Source of the DNA: Tubulanus polymorphus
Lineage: Eukaryota; Nemertea; Palaeonemertea; Tubulaniformes; Tubulanidae
DNA length: 60,000 bases
Reading direction: 5' to 3'
Assembly (NCBI RefSeq): GCF_964204645.1
Contig: NC_134030.1
Coordinates: 250,001 to 310,000 of the forward strand
Part shown: piece by piece, positions 1 through 8,978 of the stretch
How the letters are laid out: every line of letters starts with the position of its first letter
Numbering within the stretch: the first letter of the stretch is position 1
Notes under the pieces: generated by a model
The model's database searches: none
What the model was told of the DNA's origin: nothing
The model's input: the letters and a program-made list of their open reading frames with translations, nothing else
Position numbers and translations under genes: made by a program

Positions 1-58
1 GTGTCACCATGGTTACAGAGTATCTCCGCCGTTATGGGGAAACGGGTATCCTCATCTT

Positions 59-424
59 TATGGGGTATCCCATGTGGGTATTGGGGTATTCTCGTTATGG
101 GGTATCCCATGTGGGTAATGGGGTATTCTCGTTATGGGGTATCCCATGTGGGTATTGGGGTATTCTCGTTATGGGGTATCCCGTGTGGGTAATGGGGTAT
201 TCTCGTTATGGGGTATCCCATGCGGGTATTGGGGTATTCTCGTTATGGGGTATCCCATGTGGGTATTGGGGTATTCTCGTTATGGGGTATCCCATGTGGG
301 TATTGGGGTATTCTCGTTATGGGGTATCCCGTGTGGGTAATGGGGTATTCTCGTTATGGGGTATCCCATGTGGGTATTGGGGTATTCTCGTTATGGGGTA
401 TCCCGTGTGGGTAATGGGGTATGA
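59..424. repeat. 37-bp minisatellite, about 10 copies
   Basis: The unit contains TATGGGGTATCCCATGTGGG followed by TATTGGGGTATTCTCGT. Copies differ by a few substitutions (CATGTGGG/CGTGTGGG, TATTGG/TAATGG). Because 37 is not a multiple of 3 and the unit has no stop, several frames stay open across it. These are not evidence of a protein. Positions 1-58 are not repeated. Confidence 0.95.
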
Positions 425-560
425 GAGGGTGAGGAGAGAGTGAGGAGAGAGTGAGAGAGGGGAGAGTGAGTGAGAGTGGAGAAAAGAGAATGAGAAAGTG
501 AGAGAACAGAGAATGAGAGAGAGAGAGAGTGAGAGGAAGAGGGAGAGAGTAGAGGGAGAT
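421..560. repeat. GA-rich polypurine tract
   Basis: About 140 bases of almost pure purine on the plus strand, made of irregular GAGAG, GTGAG and GGAGA words, directly following the 37-bp minisatellite. Such tracts can form triplex DNA; that is general knowledge, not something the sequence proves. Confidence 0.85.
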
Positions 561-1010
561 GAACACGGAAAGAGTATAAAGACAGTAGTATATGTATTGC
601 GAGTAATAGTATTTAACAGTGTTGTGAAATATTGATTGATGGAATTCATTTTTACAAAGAATCATGTAATAATGTATCATATGTGATTGTGTGTGTGGAG
701 GCCTCAGGGGTTTAGATAAAGTCAGTAGTGTGTATGTATATATCCTTAGGGCTTTATTCTTTTCAGTTACCAGCTTGAAAAAAAAAATCCAATATTCCCG
801 TTTGACTTGCAGTTTTATGGGGGTTCAGTTTTTTTGTTTTCGTTTCTACCGGTTATGAAATTTCATATCATACAATGTATCATACAATGTATTTGTAGTT
901 TAACGCAACTGTGTCCAATACAATGCATTTGTGTCATGATTGTAATGATTATTGTAGAACTTTATCAAAATTTTGAAGAAGCCACCATTATTATTTAAAG
1001 AGCAATATTA
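561..1010. other. AT-rich intergenic or intron sequence
   Basis: No convincing coding frame, RNA or element seen. A short plus-strand open frame at 807-998 has no recognisable domain. If the acceptor-like signal before 1590 is used, this stretch could lie in an intron or hold an unrecognised first exon of the tetraspan gene. Confidence 0.5.
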
Positions 1011-1530
1011 ACATATTCAAATAATCTATATGACTCAGCAATTAACATATTCAAATAATCTATATGACTCAGCAATTTACATATTCAAATAATCTATATG
1101 ACTCAGCAATTTACATATTCAAATAATCTATATGACTCAGCAATTAACATATTCAAATAATCTATATGACTCAGCAATTTACATATTCAAATAATCTATA
1201 TGACTCAGCAATTAACATATTCAAATAATCTATATGACTCAGCAATTTACATATTCAAATAATCTATATGACTCAGCAATTAACATATTCAAATAATCTA
1301 TATGACTCAGCAATTAACATATTCAAATAATCTATATGACTCAGCAATTTACATATTCAAATAATCTATATGACTCAGCAATTTACATATTCAAATAATC
1401 TATATGACTCAGCAATTTACATATTCAAATAATCTATATGACTCAGCAATTTACATATTCAAATAATCTTTATGACTCAGCAATTAACATATTCAAATAA
1501 TCTATATGACTCAGCAATTTACATATTCAA
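1011..1530. repeat. 34-bp minisatellite, 15 copies, each with TGACTCAGCA
   Basis: Exact 34-bp period. Copies are almost identical and differ mainly as ATTAAC versus ATTTAC between units. Each unit holds ATGACTCAGCA, at 1031, 1065, 1099 and so on to 1507. That word contains the AP-1 site TGACTCA and fits the antioxidant-response/Maf element pattern RTGACnnnGC. The array ends about 60 bp before the tetraspan exon. Repeat structure is certain; any enhancer role is inference. Confidence 0.95.
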
Positions 1531-1570
1531 ATGATCGGCATTGAAATCTTCACAAATTAAGATTTTAATA

Positions 1571-1589
1571 GTTTTCTTTATTGTTGCAG
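1571..1589 (+). promoter_or_regulatory. Probable 3' splice site before tetraspan exon
   Basis: A pyrimidine-rich run (GTTTTCTTTATTGTTG) ends in CAG at 1587-1589, just before ATATGG. The frame upstream has no ATG and meets TGA just before 1541, so either an intron ends here or translation starts at the ATG at 1592. If spliced, the 34-bp minisatellite lies in the intron. Confidence 0.5.
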
Positions 1590-1591
1590 AT

Positions 1592-2377
1592 ATGGTTGTT
1601 GGTAGTAACAATGTCGACCTAACGGTGGCGCCACTGAGATCTTCGCGACAAAAACGTTGCGGTCAAATTCAGTTGTTGCTAGGCGTCGGGGAATTGATAA
1701 CGATATTCGTGTTCGGGTCGACTGTAGTGAAATGGGATTCGATGATTTATGCAGTGCTGACCTCTACATGTATCGGGTTTAGTTTATATACAGTAGCGGG
1801 CACTCTGGCTGTTAACGCGTCTAAAGTCACTAGACATCATCGATGGGTTTCAGCTTGTCTCGCATTCTCCGTTCTATCCGCGATACATACCGTATTCCAG
1901 ATATGTATCTGTGCGACGGTGGCGTCCCCTGTCCAGCAGTCCGGTAGTATCGTGACCACGTGGGGTATAGCCGCTGCTGGTATGTTGTCTGTTGTAGAAC
2001 TCTGTGTCAGTTCCGTTCAGATGTTAGAATGCTGTAATATGATGGATAAATTTTTCGAATATAAAGAATCGTCAACAGCGCCCCCTACATACGAGGAAAT
2101 ATACATGTCGACCACTTCCGGTTCCATATCGGACGTGAACTATAATACGAGTGCAGGGGGTGTAGCGGGAGTGCCCCCTAGCGGCAGTTACGTCAGCTCG
2201 GCTGCCAATAGTAAAATAGTCGGTGAACCTCCCCCGAGTTACGACGAGTTCTTAAAATATTTACAACAGCCTAAATTAAACCCACCGGGACGAACTCAAA
2301 ATGAACCCGCAGATTCTGGCGGCAACCAGTCTACTGATACAGTTCCCGCGACAACCAGTCCAACTACAGCGTCGTAG
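1592..2377 (+). CDS. Tetraspan membrane protein with two PPxY motifs (MS4A-like)
   Basis: 261 residues from the ATG at 1592. Four hydrophobic segments lie at about 24-47, 51-74, 85-108 and 119-146, followed by a 115-residue hydrophilic tail. The GQIQLLLGVGELI stretch at the start of TM1 resembles the GxxQIxxG pattern of MS4A/CD20-type four-pass proteins, but assignment to that family is tentative. The tail has PPTY (164-167, followed by EEIY) and PPSY (214-217, followed by DEFLKYL). PPxY motifs are ligands of WW domains, for example in NEDD4-type ubiquitin ligases, so a trafficking or ubiquitylation adaptor role is plausible. A basic RQKR precedes Cys23. Its partner at 5303-6745 shares the layout and the PPPSYD...KYL block, so the two are likely tandem duplicates. 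The true N-terminus may lie in an upstream exon. Confidence 0.8.
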   Translation: MVVGSNNVDLTVAPLRSSRQKRCGQIQLLLGVGELITIFVFGSTVVKWDSMIYAVLTSTCIGFSLYTVAGTLAVNASKVTRHHRWVSACLAFSVLSAIHTVFQICICATVASPVQQSGSIVTTWGIAAAGMLSVVELCVSSVQMLECCNMMDKFFEYKESSTAPPTYEEIYMSTTSGSISDVNYNTSAGGVAGVPPSGSYVSSAANSKIVGEPPPSYDEFLKYLQQPKLNPPGRTQNEPADSGGNQSTDTVPATTSPTTAS

Positions 2378-2476
2378 GCGAATAATGACGTCATAGATAT
2401 CGGCCATTATTAACAGGTGACGTCACATATATGGATAAAATCCGTCGAATACGTATCTTGATCGATATGTATCTGT

Positions 2477-2594
2477 ATGTAACCATGGTAATTTGAAGAT
2501 AATAGCCCCACCTGGCGGGCAAGCTGGTTATAATCGATGTAACCATGGCGATTAGAAATTCATAGCCCCACCTTGCGGGAAAACTGGTTATTGG
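2477..2594. repeat. 60-bp direct repeat, two copies
   Basis: Two imperfect copies in the 3' flank of the first tetraspan gene. Each runs from TGTAACCATGG to CTGGTTAT and includes ATAGCCCCACC followed by a TGGCGGG-like word. Confidence 0.8.
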
Positions 2595-2609
2595 TGCTAA
2601 ATACACTTC

Positions 2610-2615
2610 AATAAA
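2610..2615 (+). terminator. AATAAA polyadenylation signal candidate
   Basis: AATAAA lies 233 bases after the TAG stop of the first tetraspan gene, in an otherwise AT-rich 3' flank. It is the first canonical signal downstream on that strand. Confidence 0.55.
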
Positions 2616-3244
2616 TTCCTCAAATTAATCTAGGTTTTTTCTCTTTCTTTTGTCTACTTTCAATTCAATTCAATTTTCATAGATGTCACGTGTCATATTG
2701 ATTGTTTCAAATTTGTGGATTTTCGAGTTTAAGTTCAAACTGTTTAATTGTTGTTTTAAAGATTTGTATTGTTTTCAGTAACGCCTGTTTGTATTTCATT
2801 TTTGTGAACATTTGTCTCTAGCGTTCGGGATTCGACAGTTCAACAGTGTTCAGGATTCAGACCTGTGCAACTCAAGGAAGAACTGTGGAACTGGGTCGTG
2901 AACTGTGGAAGTGGATACAGAATTGTGGAATCGGTCTAATGTATTTTATGTATCGTGGTTTTTGTGTAGTGTTAGTAATAGTATGTCTAATGTAATATAC
3001 TGTCGACATATGTAATCATAAAATCAATACTGTCGCCGACAGGTAAATTGTACAATGTATCACTAATGAGTGTGAATGAGAATTAACACTAATGAGATTC
3101 TTGAAATAATTAAATATTAATATCACCATCCTGTCAAAATAGAACGCAATTTGTAAATTATGAAATTTATTCTATCGGGCAAGAATAGTCATAAACACCT
3201 GAAAATAAATCTGTTCATTCGTATCATTCGTATTGGTTTTTATC
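2616..3244. other. Intergenic region without a visible gene
   Basis: AT-rich. The only structure noted is a short imperfect reiteration of AACTGTGGAA at about 2880-2935. No coding frame with recognisable content on either strand. Confidence 0.5.
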
Positions 3245-3775
3245 TGTGGTTCTCTTAGCTGTCCATCCCCAAACAACCAGACAGTGACAGAGTTTCTTCC
3301 TGTAGTTCCTCTCTTAGCTGTCCATCCCCAAACAACCAGACAGTGACAGAGTTTCTTTCTGTGGTTCTCTGAGCTCTCCAGCCCCGACACTTGATAGTTT
3401 AAATCCTGACAGTGACAGAGTTTCTTTCTGTAGTTCTTCTCTGAGCTCTCCACCCCCGACAATTGATAGTTTAGATCCTGACAGTGACAGAGTTTCTTTC
3501 TGTAGTTCTTCTCTGAGCTCTCCACCCCTGACACTTGATAGTTTGAATCCTGACAGTGACAGAGTTTCTTTCTGTAGTTCTTCCCTGAGCTCTCCACCCC
3601 CGACAATTGATAGTTTGAATCCTGACAGTGACAAAGTTTCTTTCTGTAGTTCTTCTCTGAGCTCTCCACCCCCCTACAATTGATAGTTTGAATCCTGACA
3701 GTGACAAAGTTTCTTTCTGTAGTTCTTCTCTGAGCACTCCACCCCCGACAATTGATAGTTTGAATCCTAGTAATC
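3245..3775. repeat. 72-bp minisatellite with two shorter variant units
   Basis: CTGACAGTGAC recurs at 3478, 3550 and 3622, giving a 72-bp period. The left end (about 3250-3360) has two shorter units carrying CCCCAAACAACCAGACAGTG instead. As 72 is 24 codons, long repetitive minus-strand frames stay open (24-residue period), but they have no sign of being genes. Confidence 0.9.
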
Positions 3776-4384
3776 TATCCTGTACTAAGCTTAATAAATC
3801 GGAATTTTACCCAGCACCCGTCAGTCAAAACATACCTTAAACTGACTCTAACACGTACATGACACTAGCAGGAGTTTTGTGCAGTAGAAAACAATAGATT
3901 ATCTGATATAATTTCATGTTCAGAAGGCGTTTTCCTGCGCGGTTCTTTCTGCTGGAGGTGATGTAGAATCGATTGTAACGCGGCTGATTCTGATGTGTGA
4001 TGATGTGTTTTGGGTGTGGACTCTAATTCTAACAGTTTATGTAAGGCAAGGATACCGACTGAGGAGATGTTGCTGTTATGAGAGGATAATGCGGATGAAT
4101 GTCGCAGCTGATGCTGCTGATGAGGTTGGTAATTATCTGGTAAGTGTATTATGTAACAGATATCATCACCTGACACTTAGCTCAGTCTAGAGTTTATGCT
4201 AATTTTTTTTCACTTTCAATGATTCAAAATGTATTGTAGCCCAGTAAGTTTTGAGAGTAGCATCATGTTATATACTCTGTTTCCAATTATTGACACCTTT
4301 CTTATCTGCACTCAATCGAGACATAATTAATATAATTACTCAGATATTAACTGTAAGTCCGCAGTTACAAACAGATTCCCTTAT
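3776..4384. other. Intergenic; weak minus-strand open frame at 3865-4176
   Basis: A 103-codon minus-strand open frame at 4176-3865 is rich in His, Ser and Gln and ends in TAG. It starts with GTG rather than ATG, has no domain I recognise and no clear splice acceptor. It could be a terminal exon of an unseen gene or chance. Nothing else noted here. Confidence 0.2.
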
Positions 4385-4537
4385 CACCAGTCTCCACCCC
4401 TGACCGGTCACCAGTTACCACACCTGTCTGGTCACCAGTCACCACACGTGACTGGTCACCAGTTACCACACCTGACTGGTCAAAAGTCACCACACCTGAC
4501 TTGTCACCATGACCACACCTGACCGGTCACCAGTCGA
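4385..4537. repeat. 24-bp minisatellite, about 6 copies
   Basis: Imperfect units of the type CTGACTGGTCACCAG followed by TTACCACAC or TCACCACAC. Copies vary in length by a few bases near the right end. Confidence 0.85.
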
Positions 4538-4580
4538 ACGGCACTGACCATACTGACTTAAAACATGTACAATCACTACT

Positions 4581-4650
4581 GATCTATGGTCCAGTGGGTA
4601 GCATGCCCACCTGGCATGCTGGACGTGGCAAGTTCGAGTCCGGTTAGGTT
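4581..4650 (+). mobile_element. tRNA-like SINE head, copy 1
   Basis: Polymerase III boxes are visible: an A-box-like TGGTCCAGTGGGTAG and a B-box-like AAGTTCGAGTCC. Between them is an anticodon-arm-like stem, CATGC/GCATG, around a 7-base loop, CCACCTG. The lack of a proper T at loop position 33 and of a full acceptor stem argues for a tRNA-derived SINE rather than a working tRNA gene. Confidence 0.55.
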
Positions 4651-4744
4651 TACGGGCGAGTTAGGGTTAGGGTTATTGGTGACTGACGCTGAAGGGTTAA
4701 TTTTTTTGTGGAGCTAAGGTCACCACACCGAACACTGTCTAGGT

Positions 4745-4820
4745 TGATATATGGTCTGGTGGGTAGCGTGCTTGCCTGGCATGCTTGAGGTCGCAGGTTC
4801 GAGTCATCAGGGCTCTAGGT
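4745..4820 (+). mobile_element. tRNA-like SINE head, copy 2 (Gly-GCC-like loop)
   Basis: Second copy of the same kind of element: A-box-like TGGTCTGGTGGGTAG, stem CGTGC/GCATG with loop TTGCCTG (GCC in the anticodon place), and B-box AGGTTCGAGTC. No acceptor stem pairing is visible. Between the two copies (4651-4744) is TTAGGGTTAGGGTTA plus a T-run, compatible with an older SINE body. Confidence 0.55.
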
Positions 4821-5302
4821 TAGGCCTATGTCCTTGGGTTACAATTATTTTGGAGGTTGGAGATTCTTTATTCTGTATTTGGTAGATGTTCCTCTTTTGA
4901 CCCGAGGATCACCACCAGCCCTTGTTTTTGCGATATTGGACCGGATCGACGAGCTTTAACCCCGACAGAAACAACGAACTTAACTTCGTTAATTATAAAA
5001 GTTTCATCCATTATTTTCAGCGCATCCTCGCCGTGCAAGAGATGATTACAATAGAAACGACTGTTTGATGTCATAGAAACATAGAATAAAACAATTAACA
5101 AGCGAAAAACCAGCAAATACAAATAATGGGTGTATCCAGCATTCCGAGTGTATCAGCACTGTATCCAGTATCCCGGGTCTATCCAGCGCTGTATCAAGAA
5201 TCTTGAGTATCCGATGGGTGTATTCCTGGCAGGTATCCAGCACCCAGAATCGTGACTGTATCCGGTAAATAGTATCCGCGGTATCCTGGATGTGAATCAG
5301 GT
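4821..5302. other. Flank upstream of the second tetraspan gene
   Basis: Positions 5125-5300 are full of imperfect GTATCCAG / GTATCCGG words, a decayed short repeat that runs up to the start codon at 5303. A minus-strand open frame at 5122-4868 lacks an ATG start and any recognisable domain. No TATA box is obvious. Confidence 0.45.
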
Positions 5303-6745
5303 ATGGTCACTGATACAGCATCTGTAGAGTATACTGATACAGTATCTGTAGACCGCAGAGGTGTTCCTGTTATCCGCTGTAACAGAATGAAATTCTACAG
5401 TTTCGCGTCGTTCGTTTTATGTTTGTCGGATTTGATGATAGTTTTAATCATATCGCTAATCTGGCGGAGGAATACAAGCGCGTCGGTAACGGCGGTGAAC
5501 GTGGTACTATTTCTCGGGTTTATGTTGCACGCTATGATCGGAACTTTAAGTCATAATTGCGTTACCATCACGACTCACCGTAAATACCTAATCGCATGTT
5601 TAGCGTTCTTAATCCTCGGATTAGCGCAATGTATTGTTCAGTGCGGATTAGTTATATCTACTTATGATTGGCTGTTGCTAAGTGGATTACAACAAGGATA
5701 TAAATCACGCTCGATTAGAATTGTTCTGGTAGTAATAATAGTTGTTGGATTTCTAGGGCTGTTCGTCGACGTGTTGGTACTATATCAGATCGGAAAGTTA
5801 CACGAGCAATTCGTCATTCGTGAGGCTTACTACGCGGATGAACTGGCCGAATCACCGCCTAATTATCGACAAATATTTCACACGGATTCATCCGCCAATA
5901 CAGTATCGCCCTCTGTCGGCGATAGGACTTTCGATATGCAGCGATTTAGTTCGTACTATGCCCGCGAGGATGCGCCACCGCCGTCGTACGATTACGCCAT
6001 GAAATATTTAGTAAAAAACGAAGCCTTACAAACAATAAGACACAGTGGTGTGGAGACGGCCCCCGAGGTCCCTACAGCAGGAACCGAGGCCGCTGGTGTG
6101 GAGACGGCCCCCGAGGTCCCTACAGCAGGAACCGAGGCCACAGGTGTGGAGACGGCCCCCGAGGTCCCTGCAGCAGTAACCGAGGCCGCTGGTGTGGAGA
6201 CGGCCCCCGAGGTCCCTACAGCAGTAACCGAGGCCGCTGGAGTGGAGACGGCCCCCGAGGTCCCTACAGCAGTAACCGAGGCCGCTGGTGTGGAGACGGC
6301 CCCCGAGGTCCCTACAGCAGGAACCGAGGTCCCTGCAGCCGGTGTAAAGACGGTTCCTGAAGCCACGGATGTTGAGAGGGTCCCAGCTGCTGCTGCAGCC
6401 ACAGTGACCAATGAATCACGTGTTGTTAATGCAGGAAGTGACGTCAAATCAGCGAATAGAGCAACGATGTCTTGTGATACGGATAGTGACCACCAGCAAA
6501 CTACTGACGCAAAAGAAGTTCAGGGCGGCTCCGGGGTCGGTGCTGCAGACCCCGGGGTCGGTGCTGCAGACCCCGGGGACCCCTTGGTCAGTGCTGGGGG
6601 TTCAGGAGATATGGTTCACGTCAGTAAATCGGTTACTGTGATTAACGATGGAGAACAAACTGAAATCAGTAACAAACCTGTAAAACCACACGTAAAACTG
6701 AGGAGGTTAGTTAGAAAACCACCTCCTCCAACTTCACCTTTCTAA
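5303..6745 (+). CDS. Tetraspan membrane protein with two PPxY motifs and a repetitive tail
   Basis: 480 residues, ATG start, with an in-frame stop 33 bases upstream. Four hydrophobic segments lie at about 31-54, 62-86, 95-119 and 137-163. The tail has PPNY at 185-188 and PPSY at 226-229, the latter in APPPSYDYAMKYL, which matches PPPSYDEFLKYL of the neighbouring tetraspan protein. Shared order (four passes, PPxY about 20 residues after TM4, then a second PPxY) points to tandem duplication. Residues 249-344 are six copies of a 16-residue acidic/Ala-Pro repeat starting GVETAPEVP. After it come GVGAADP repeats and a Lys/Pro-rich end (RKPPPPTSPF). PPxY motifs suggest binding to WW-domain proteins. 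The function of the long repetitive tail is unknown. Confidence 0.85.
   Translation: MVTDTASVEYTDTVSVDRRGVPVIRCNRMKFYSFASFVLCLSDLMIVLIISLIWRRNTSASVTAVNVVLFLGFMLHAMIGTLSHNCVTITTHRKYLIACLAFLILGLAQCIVQCGLVISTYDWLLLSGLQQGYKSRSIRIVLVVIIVVGFLGLFVDVLVLYQIGKLHEQFVIREAYYADELAESPPNYRQIFHTDSSANTVSPSVGDRTFDMQRFSSYYAREDAPPPSYDYAMKYLVKNEALQTIRHSGVETAPEVPTAGTEAAGVETAPEVPTAGTEATGVETAPEVPAAVTEAAGVETAPEVPTAVTEAAGVETAPEVPTAVTEAAGVETAPEVPTAGTEVPAAGVKTVPEATDVERVPAAAAATVTNESRVVNAGSDVKSANRATMSCDTDSDHQQTTDAKEVQGGSGVGAADPGVGAADPGDPLVSAGGSGDMVHVSKSVTVINDGEQTEISNKPVKPHVKLRRLVRKPPPPTSPF
6047..6334 (+). repeat. 48-bp in-frame coding repeat, six copies
   Basis: Units begin at 6047, 6095, 6143, 6191, 6239 and 6287, each GGTGTGGAGACGGCCCCCGA plus 28 bases. 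The period is 16 codons, so copy-number change would leave the frame intact. Near-identity at the DNA level suggests recent expansion. Confidence 0.95.
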
Positions 6746-6807
6746 TATCAACTCGAGACATTGACCTCTAAGTGAAAGGTACAGAGGTTGGTTAGCCAAG
6801 AGGTCAG

Positions 6808-7274
6808 GAATGGGAGGAGTTACCTCTGAATGGGAGAGGTTACCTCTGAATGGGAGGAGTTACCTTTGAATGACAGGAGTTATCTCTGAATGGGAGGGGT
6901 TACCTCTAAATGGGAGGAGTTATCTCTGAATGGGAGGAGTTATCTCTGAATGGGAGGAGTTACCTCTGAATGGGAGGAGTTACCTTTGAATGGGAGGAGT
7001 AACCTCTGAATGGGAGGAGTTATCTCTGAATGGGAGGATTTATCTCTGAATGGGAGGGGTTACCTCTGAATGGGAGGAGTTACCTCTGAATAGGAGGAGT
7101 AACCTTTGAATGGGAGGAGTAACCTCTGAATGGGAGGAGTTACCTTTGAATGGGAGGAGTTATCTCTGAATGGCAGGAGTTACCTCTGAATGGGAGGAGT
7201 TACCTTTGAACGACAGGAGTTATCTCTGAATGGGTGGAGTTACCTCTGAATGGGAGGAGTTACCTTTGAATGAC
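6808..7274. repeat. 20-bp minisatellite, about 23 copies
   Basis: Unit GAATGGGAGGAGTTACCTCT with variants (TATCTCT, AACCTCT, GACAGGAG). It starts about 60 bases after the stop codon of the second tetraspan gene, so it may be part of its 3' UTR. Confidence 0.95.
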
Positions 7275-7745
7275 CTGTCAATCTAAATCTGTTCTTTAAT
7301 CTTTGTAGTTTTTCACGAACACTTTAACGAACTCAGTTCTAATAGTTTTTAATTTCTCTTTAATCATTTCCACCTTTCGTTCTATAGTTATTCAAGCACA
7401 AACTGTGATTATTCCACCTTCAGGCTACAGTTTTATCGTTCCACTGTGGAACTGTCATCAAAAGAGATTAGAATATCAAATATGATTTTATTAAAATAGA
7501 TATTTATTGGGAGATTGATGTATTATTGATTTTCTGCTGTTAGTCATACAGTCGCTGTTACTGTCTTTCTGAAAATTCGGGACTCGAACTTCACCACACG
7601 AGATATTTGATAGACTGGTTGCCTGTCTAATTTTGCAATCGGAGCCAAATTCGGTTCTCGTATAGGCGACTAGAGAAAGAAAAGAAATAAAGTAAAGATT
7701 CGTGGACCACAATCTAATCGCGGTTCTTGAAGGAACATTTATCCG
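7275..7745. other. Left edge of the GPCR array and 3' flank of GPCR1
   Basis: Homology to the repeated array spacers begins at about 7600 (GATATTTGATAGACTGGTTG, also found at about 9920, 12820 and other places). Positions 7275-7599 are unique. Relative to other E-type 3' flanks a block after TTCGGTTCTCGTAT is missing. Minus-strand AATAAA words at 7508-7503 and 7492-7487 are possible poly(A) signals for GPCR1. Confidence 0.6.
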
Positions 7746-8978
7746 TCAGATTTTTCTATTCCTTACAGATTCTTTTTTACAACAAAAACAAAAAGTAAAT
7801 AGTTTAATAAATTCTTTCCGGAAAACTTTCAATGTCCCGATGTAAATAAAGAAATTCACGCAGAAAACGAAATATCGTAACGTCCGCAGAAATTGGTCTA
7901 AACCATGCCATAAAGTTTTGAGAAAGAATAGTATATGATGATCTGTTAAACTGTTTGCAAAACCGGATATGAACATTGGATAATTTCTATAAAGCGAGTA
8001 TCCAATAATGTACGAAAAGTTGAGGATGCATTTAACTGCAGCATACGGCAAAACAAGTAAAACATACACAATAACTACAACTAGAAGAGTTTTACTGGCT
8101 GAAGATCGATGACGATCTGTTCTCTTCGCTCTCATCTCAGATCTCTTATTGCGTAATGAAGCAGTTAACACTGATAATATTACAATCATTATAGAAGGAA
8201 ATATATCTTGTAAAAATGTTTTACCAGCAGCTATCGCTGTTGCCTGGGAATAATGCAAAGGAGGGATTGACGTTTGACACCAAAAAGAATCAAATGTTTC
8301 GTTGTATCTGCGAATTTTGCGGAAATAAACACGACTGCGCATGATCGCTGAATCCAAGTTCATAAAATACGCCCAGAAGATGACAAAACCTACTGCAATT
8401 TTACGCCGAGTGACGGTGAAATGTTTCATGTGAAAGAAAGGAAAACGAATAGAAACAAATCTCTCGATAGCGATCACTATAACTGTGTAGTTTGATACAG
8501 ATATTGCCTGGTTATTAAATAGGTTTGAAAATATACACGCAGGAAACACTCGACTGGGCAGATAGCTGAAATAGTAATAGAAATAGTAAAGTGATGGACA
8601 TAGTTTACTGTGTTTAGCGAATGTCATATAACCGCTGAGACAGTCTCTATAAAATCCTAGACGAACTACAAACTGTCTCAAAATAAAAGGGAATTTCTGT
8701 AACTCAAACAAGACGAAAATTTGATCTGAAAACGCGAGAGTTATGAGATAAGGGAACGTGTAACGAACCGACTGATATCTGCGACACTTTATCAGTAGAA
8801 TTATTGTCAGAAAGTTGAACACACTTAACGGTGGAATTAAGAAGAGACTTTTGAACGTCTCGTTATATCTGAGAATGAAGTTAGTAAATCTACTGAAAGC
8901 TATGATATAATCCGGTGTCTTCACAGGAATCCAGTATATTCTACGAGTTGTGGTGACGATAGCGGTAAAATTATCCAT
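7746..8978 (-). CDS. GPCR1, class A (rhodopsin-like) receptor, subfamily E
   Basis: 410 residues from the first in-frame ATG. Seven hydrophobic segments with class A landmarks: N55 (1.50) in TM1, D85 (2.50) in TM2, C148 (3.25), E172-R173-F174 (ERF in place of DRY, exactly 25 residues after C148), W202 (4.50), C234 in ECL2 for the disulfide, P261 (5.50), P311 (6.50, no CWxP tryptophan) and N375-F-F-I-Y379 in place of NPxxY. A short helix 8 (KVFRKEFIKLF) precedes a CFCC cluster that could be palmitoylated. N-glycosylation sequons at N3, N39 and N226 are on the extracellular side. D85 to C148 spans 63 residues, about twice the usual distance, so ECL1 is enlarged; it contains C113, C127 and the aromatic run YYFYYYF. 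NFxxY receptors of this kind include FMRFamide/myosuppressin types; the ligand here is unknown. Closest relative in the window is GPCR19. Confidence 0.92.
   Translation of the reverse strand: MDNFTAIVTTTRRIYWIPVKTPDYIIAFSRFTNFILRYNETFKSLFLIPPLSVFNFLTIILLIKCRRYQSVRYTFPYLITLAFSDQIFVLFELQKFPFILRQFVVRLGFYRDCLSGYMTFAKHSKLCPSLYYFYYYFSYLPSRVFPACIFSNLFNNQAISVSNYTVIVIAIERFVSIRFPFFHMKHFTVTRRKIAVGFVIFWAYFMNLDSAIMRSRVYFRKIRRYNETFDSFWCQTSIPPLHYSQATAIAAGKTFLQDIFPSIMIVILSVLTASLRNKRSEMRAKRTDRHRSSASKTLLVVVIVYVLLVLPYAAVKCILNFSYIIGYSLYRNYPMFISGFANSLTDHHILFFLKTLWHGLDQFLRTLRYFVFCVNFFIYIGTLKVFRKEFIKLFTFCFCCKKESVRNRKI

Noticed and set aside
1-443. Several overlapping open frames rich in MGYPMWVLGYSRYGV
   Set aside because: Translation of the 37-bp minisatellite, which lacks stops in several frames; no ATG context, domain or codon bias argues for a protein.
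3172-3737. Minus-strand frames with a 24-residue repeat (ESSEKNYRKKLCHCQD)
   Set aside because: Product of the 72-bp (24-codon) minisatellite; open in three frames at once.
4581-4820. Two functional tRNA-Gly genes
   Set aside because: A- and B-box are present, but no acceptor stem pairs and the first copy lacks T at loop position 33; SINE heads are more likely.
4868-5122. Minus-strand 84-codon frame (KIMDETFIINEVKFVVSVGV)
   Set aside because: Protein-like wording, but starts at TTG, has no recognisable domain and no clear splice sites; left as intergenic.
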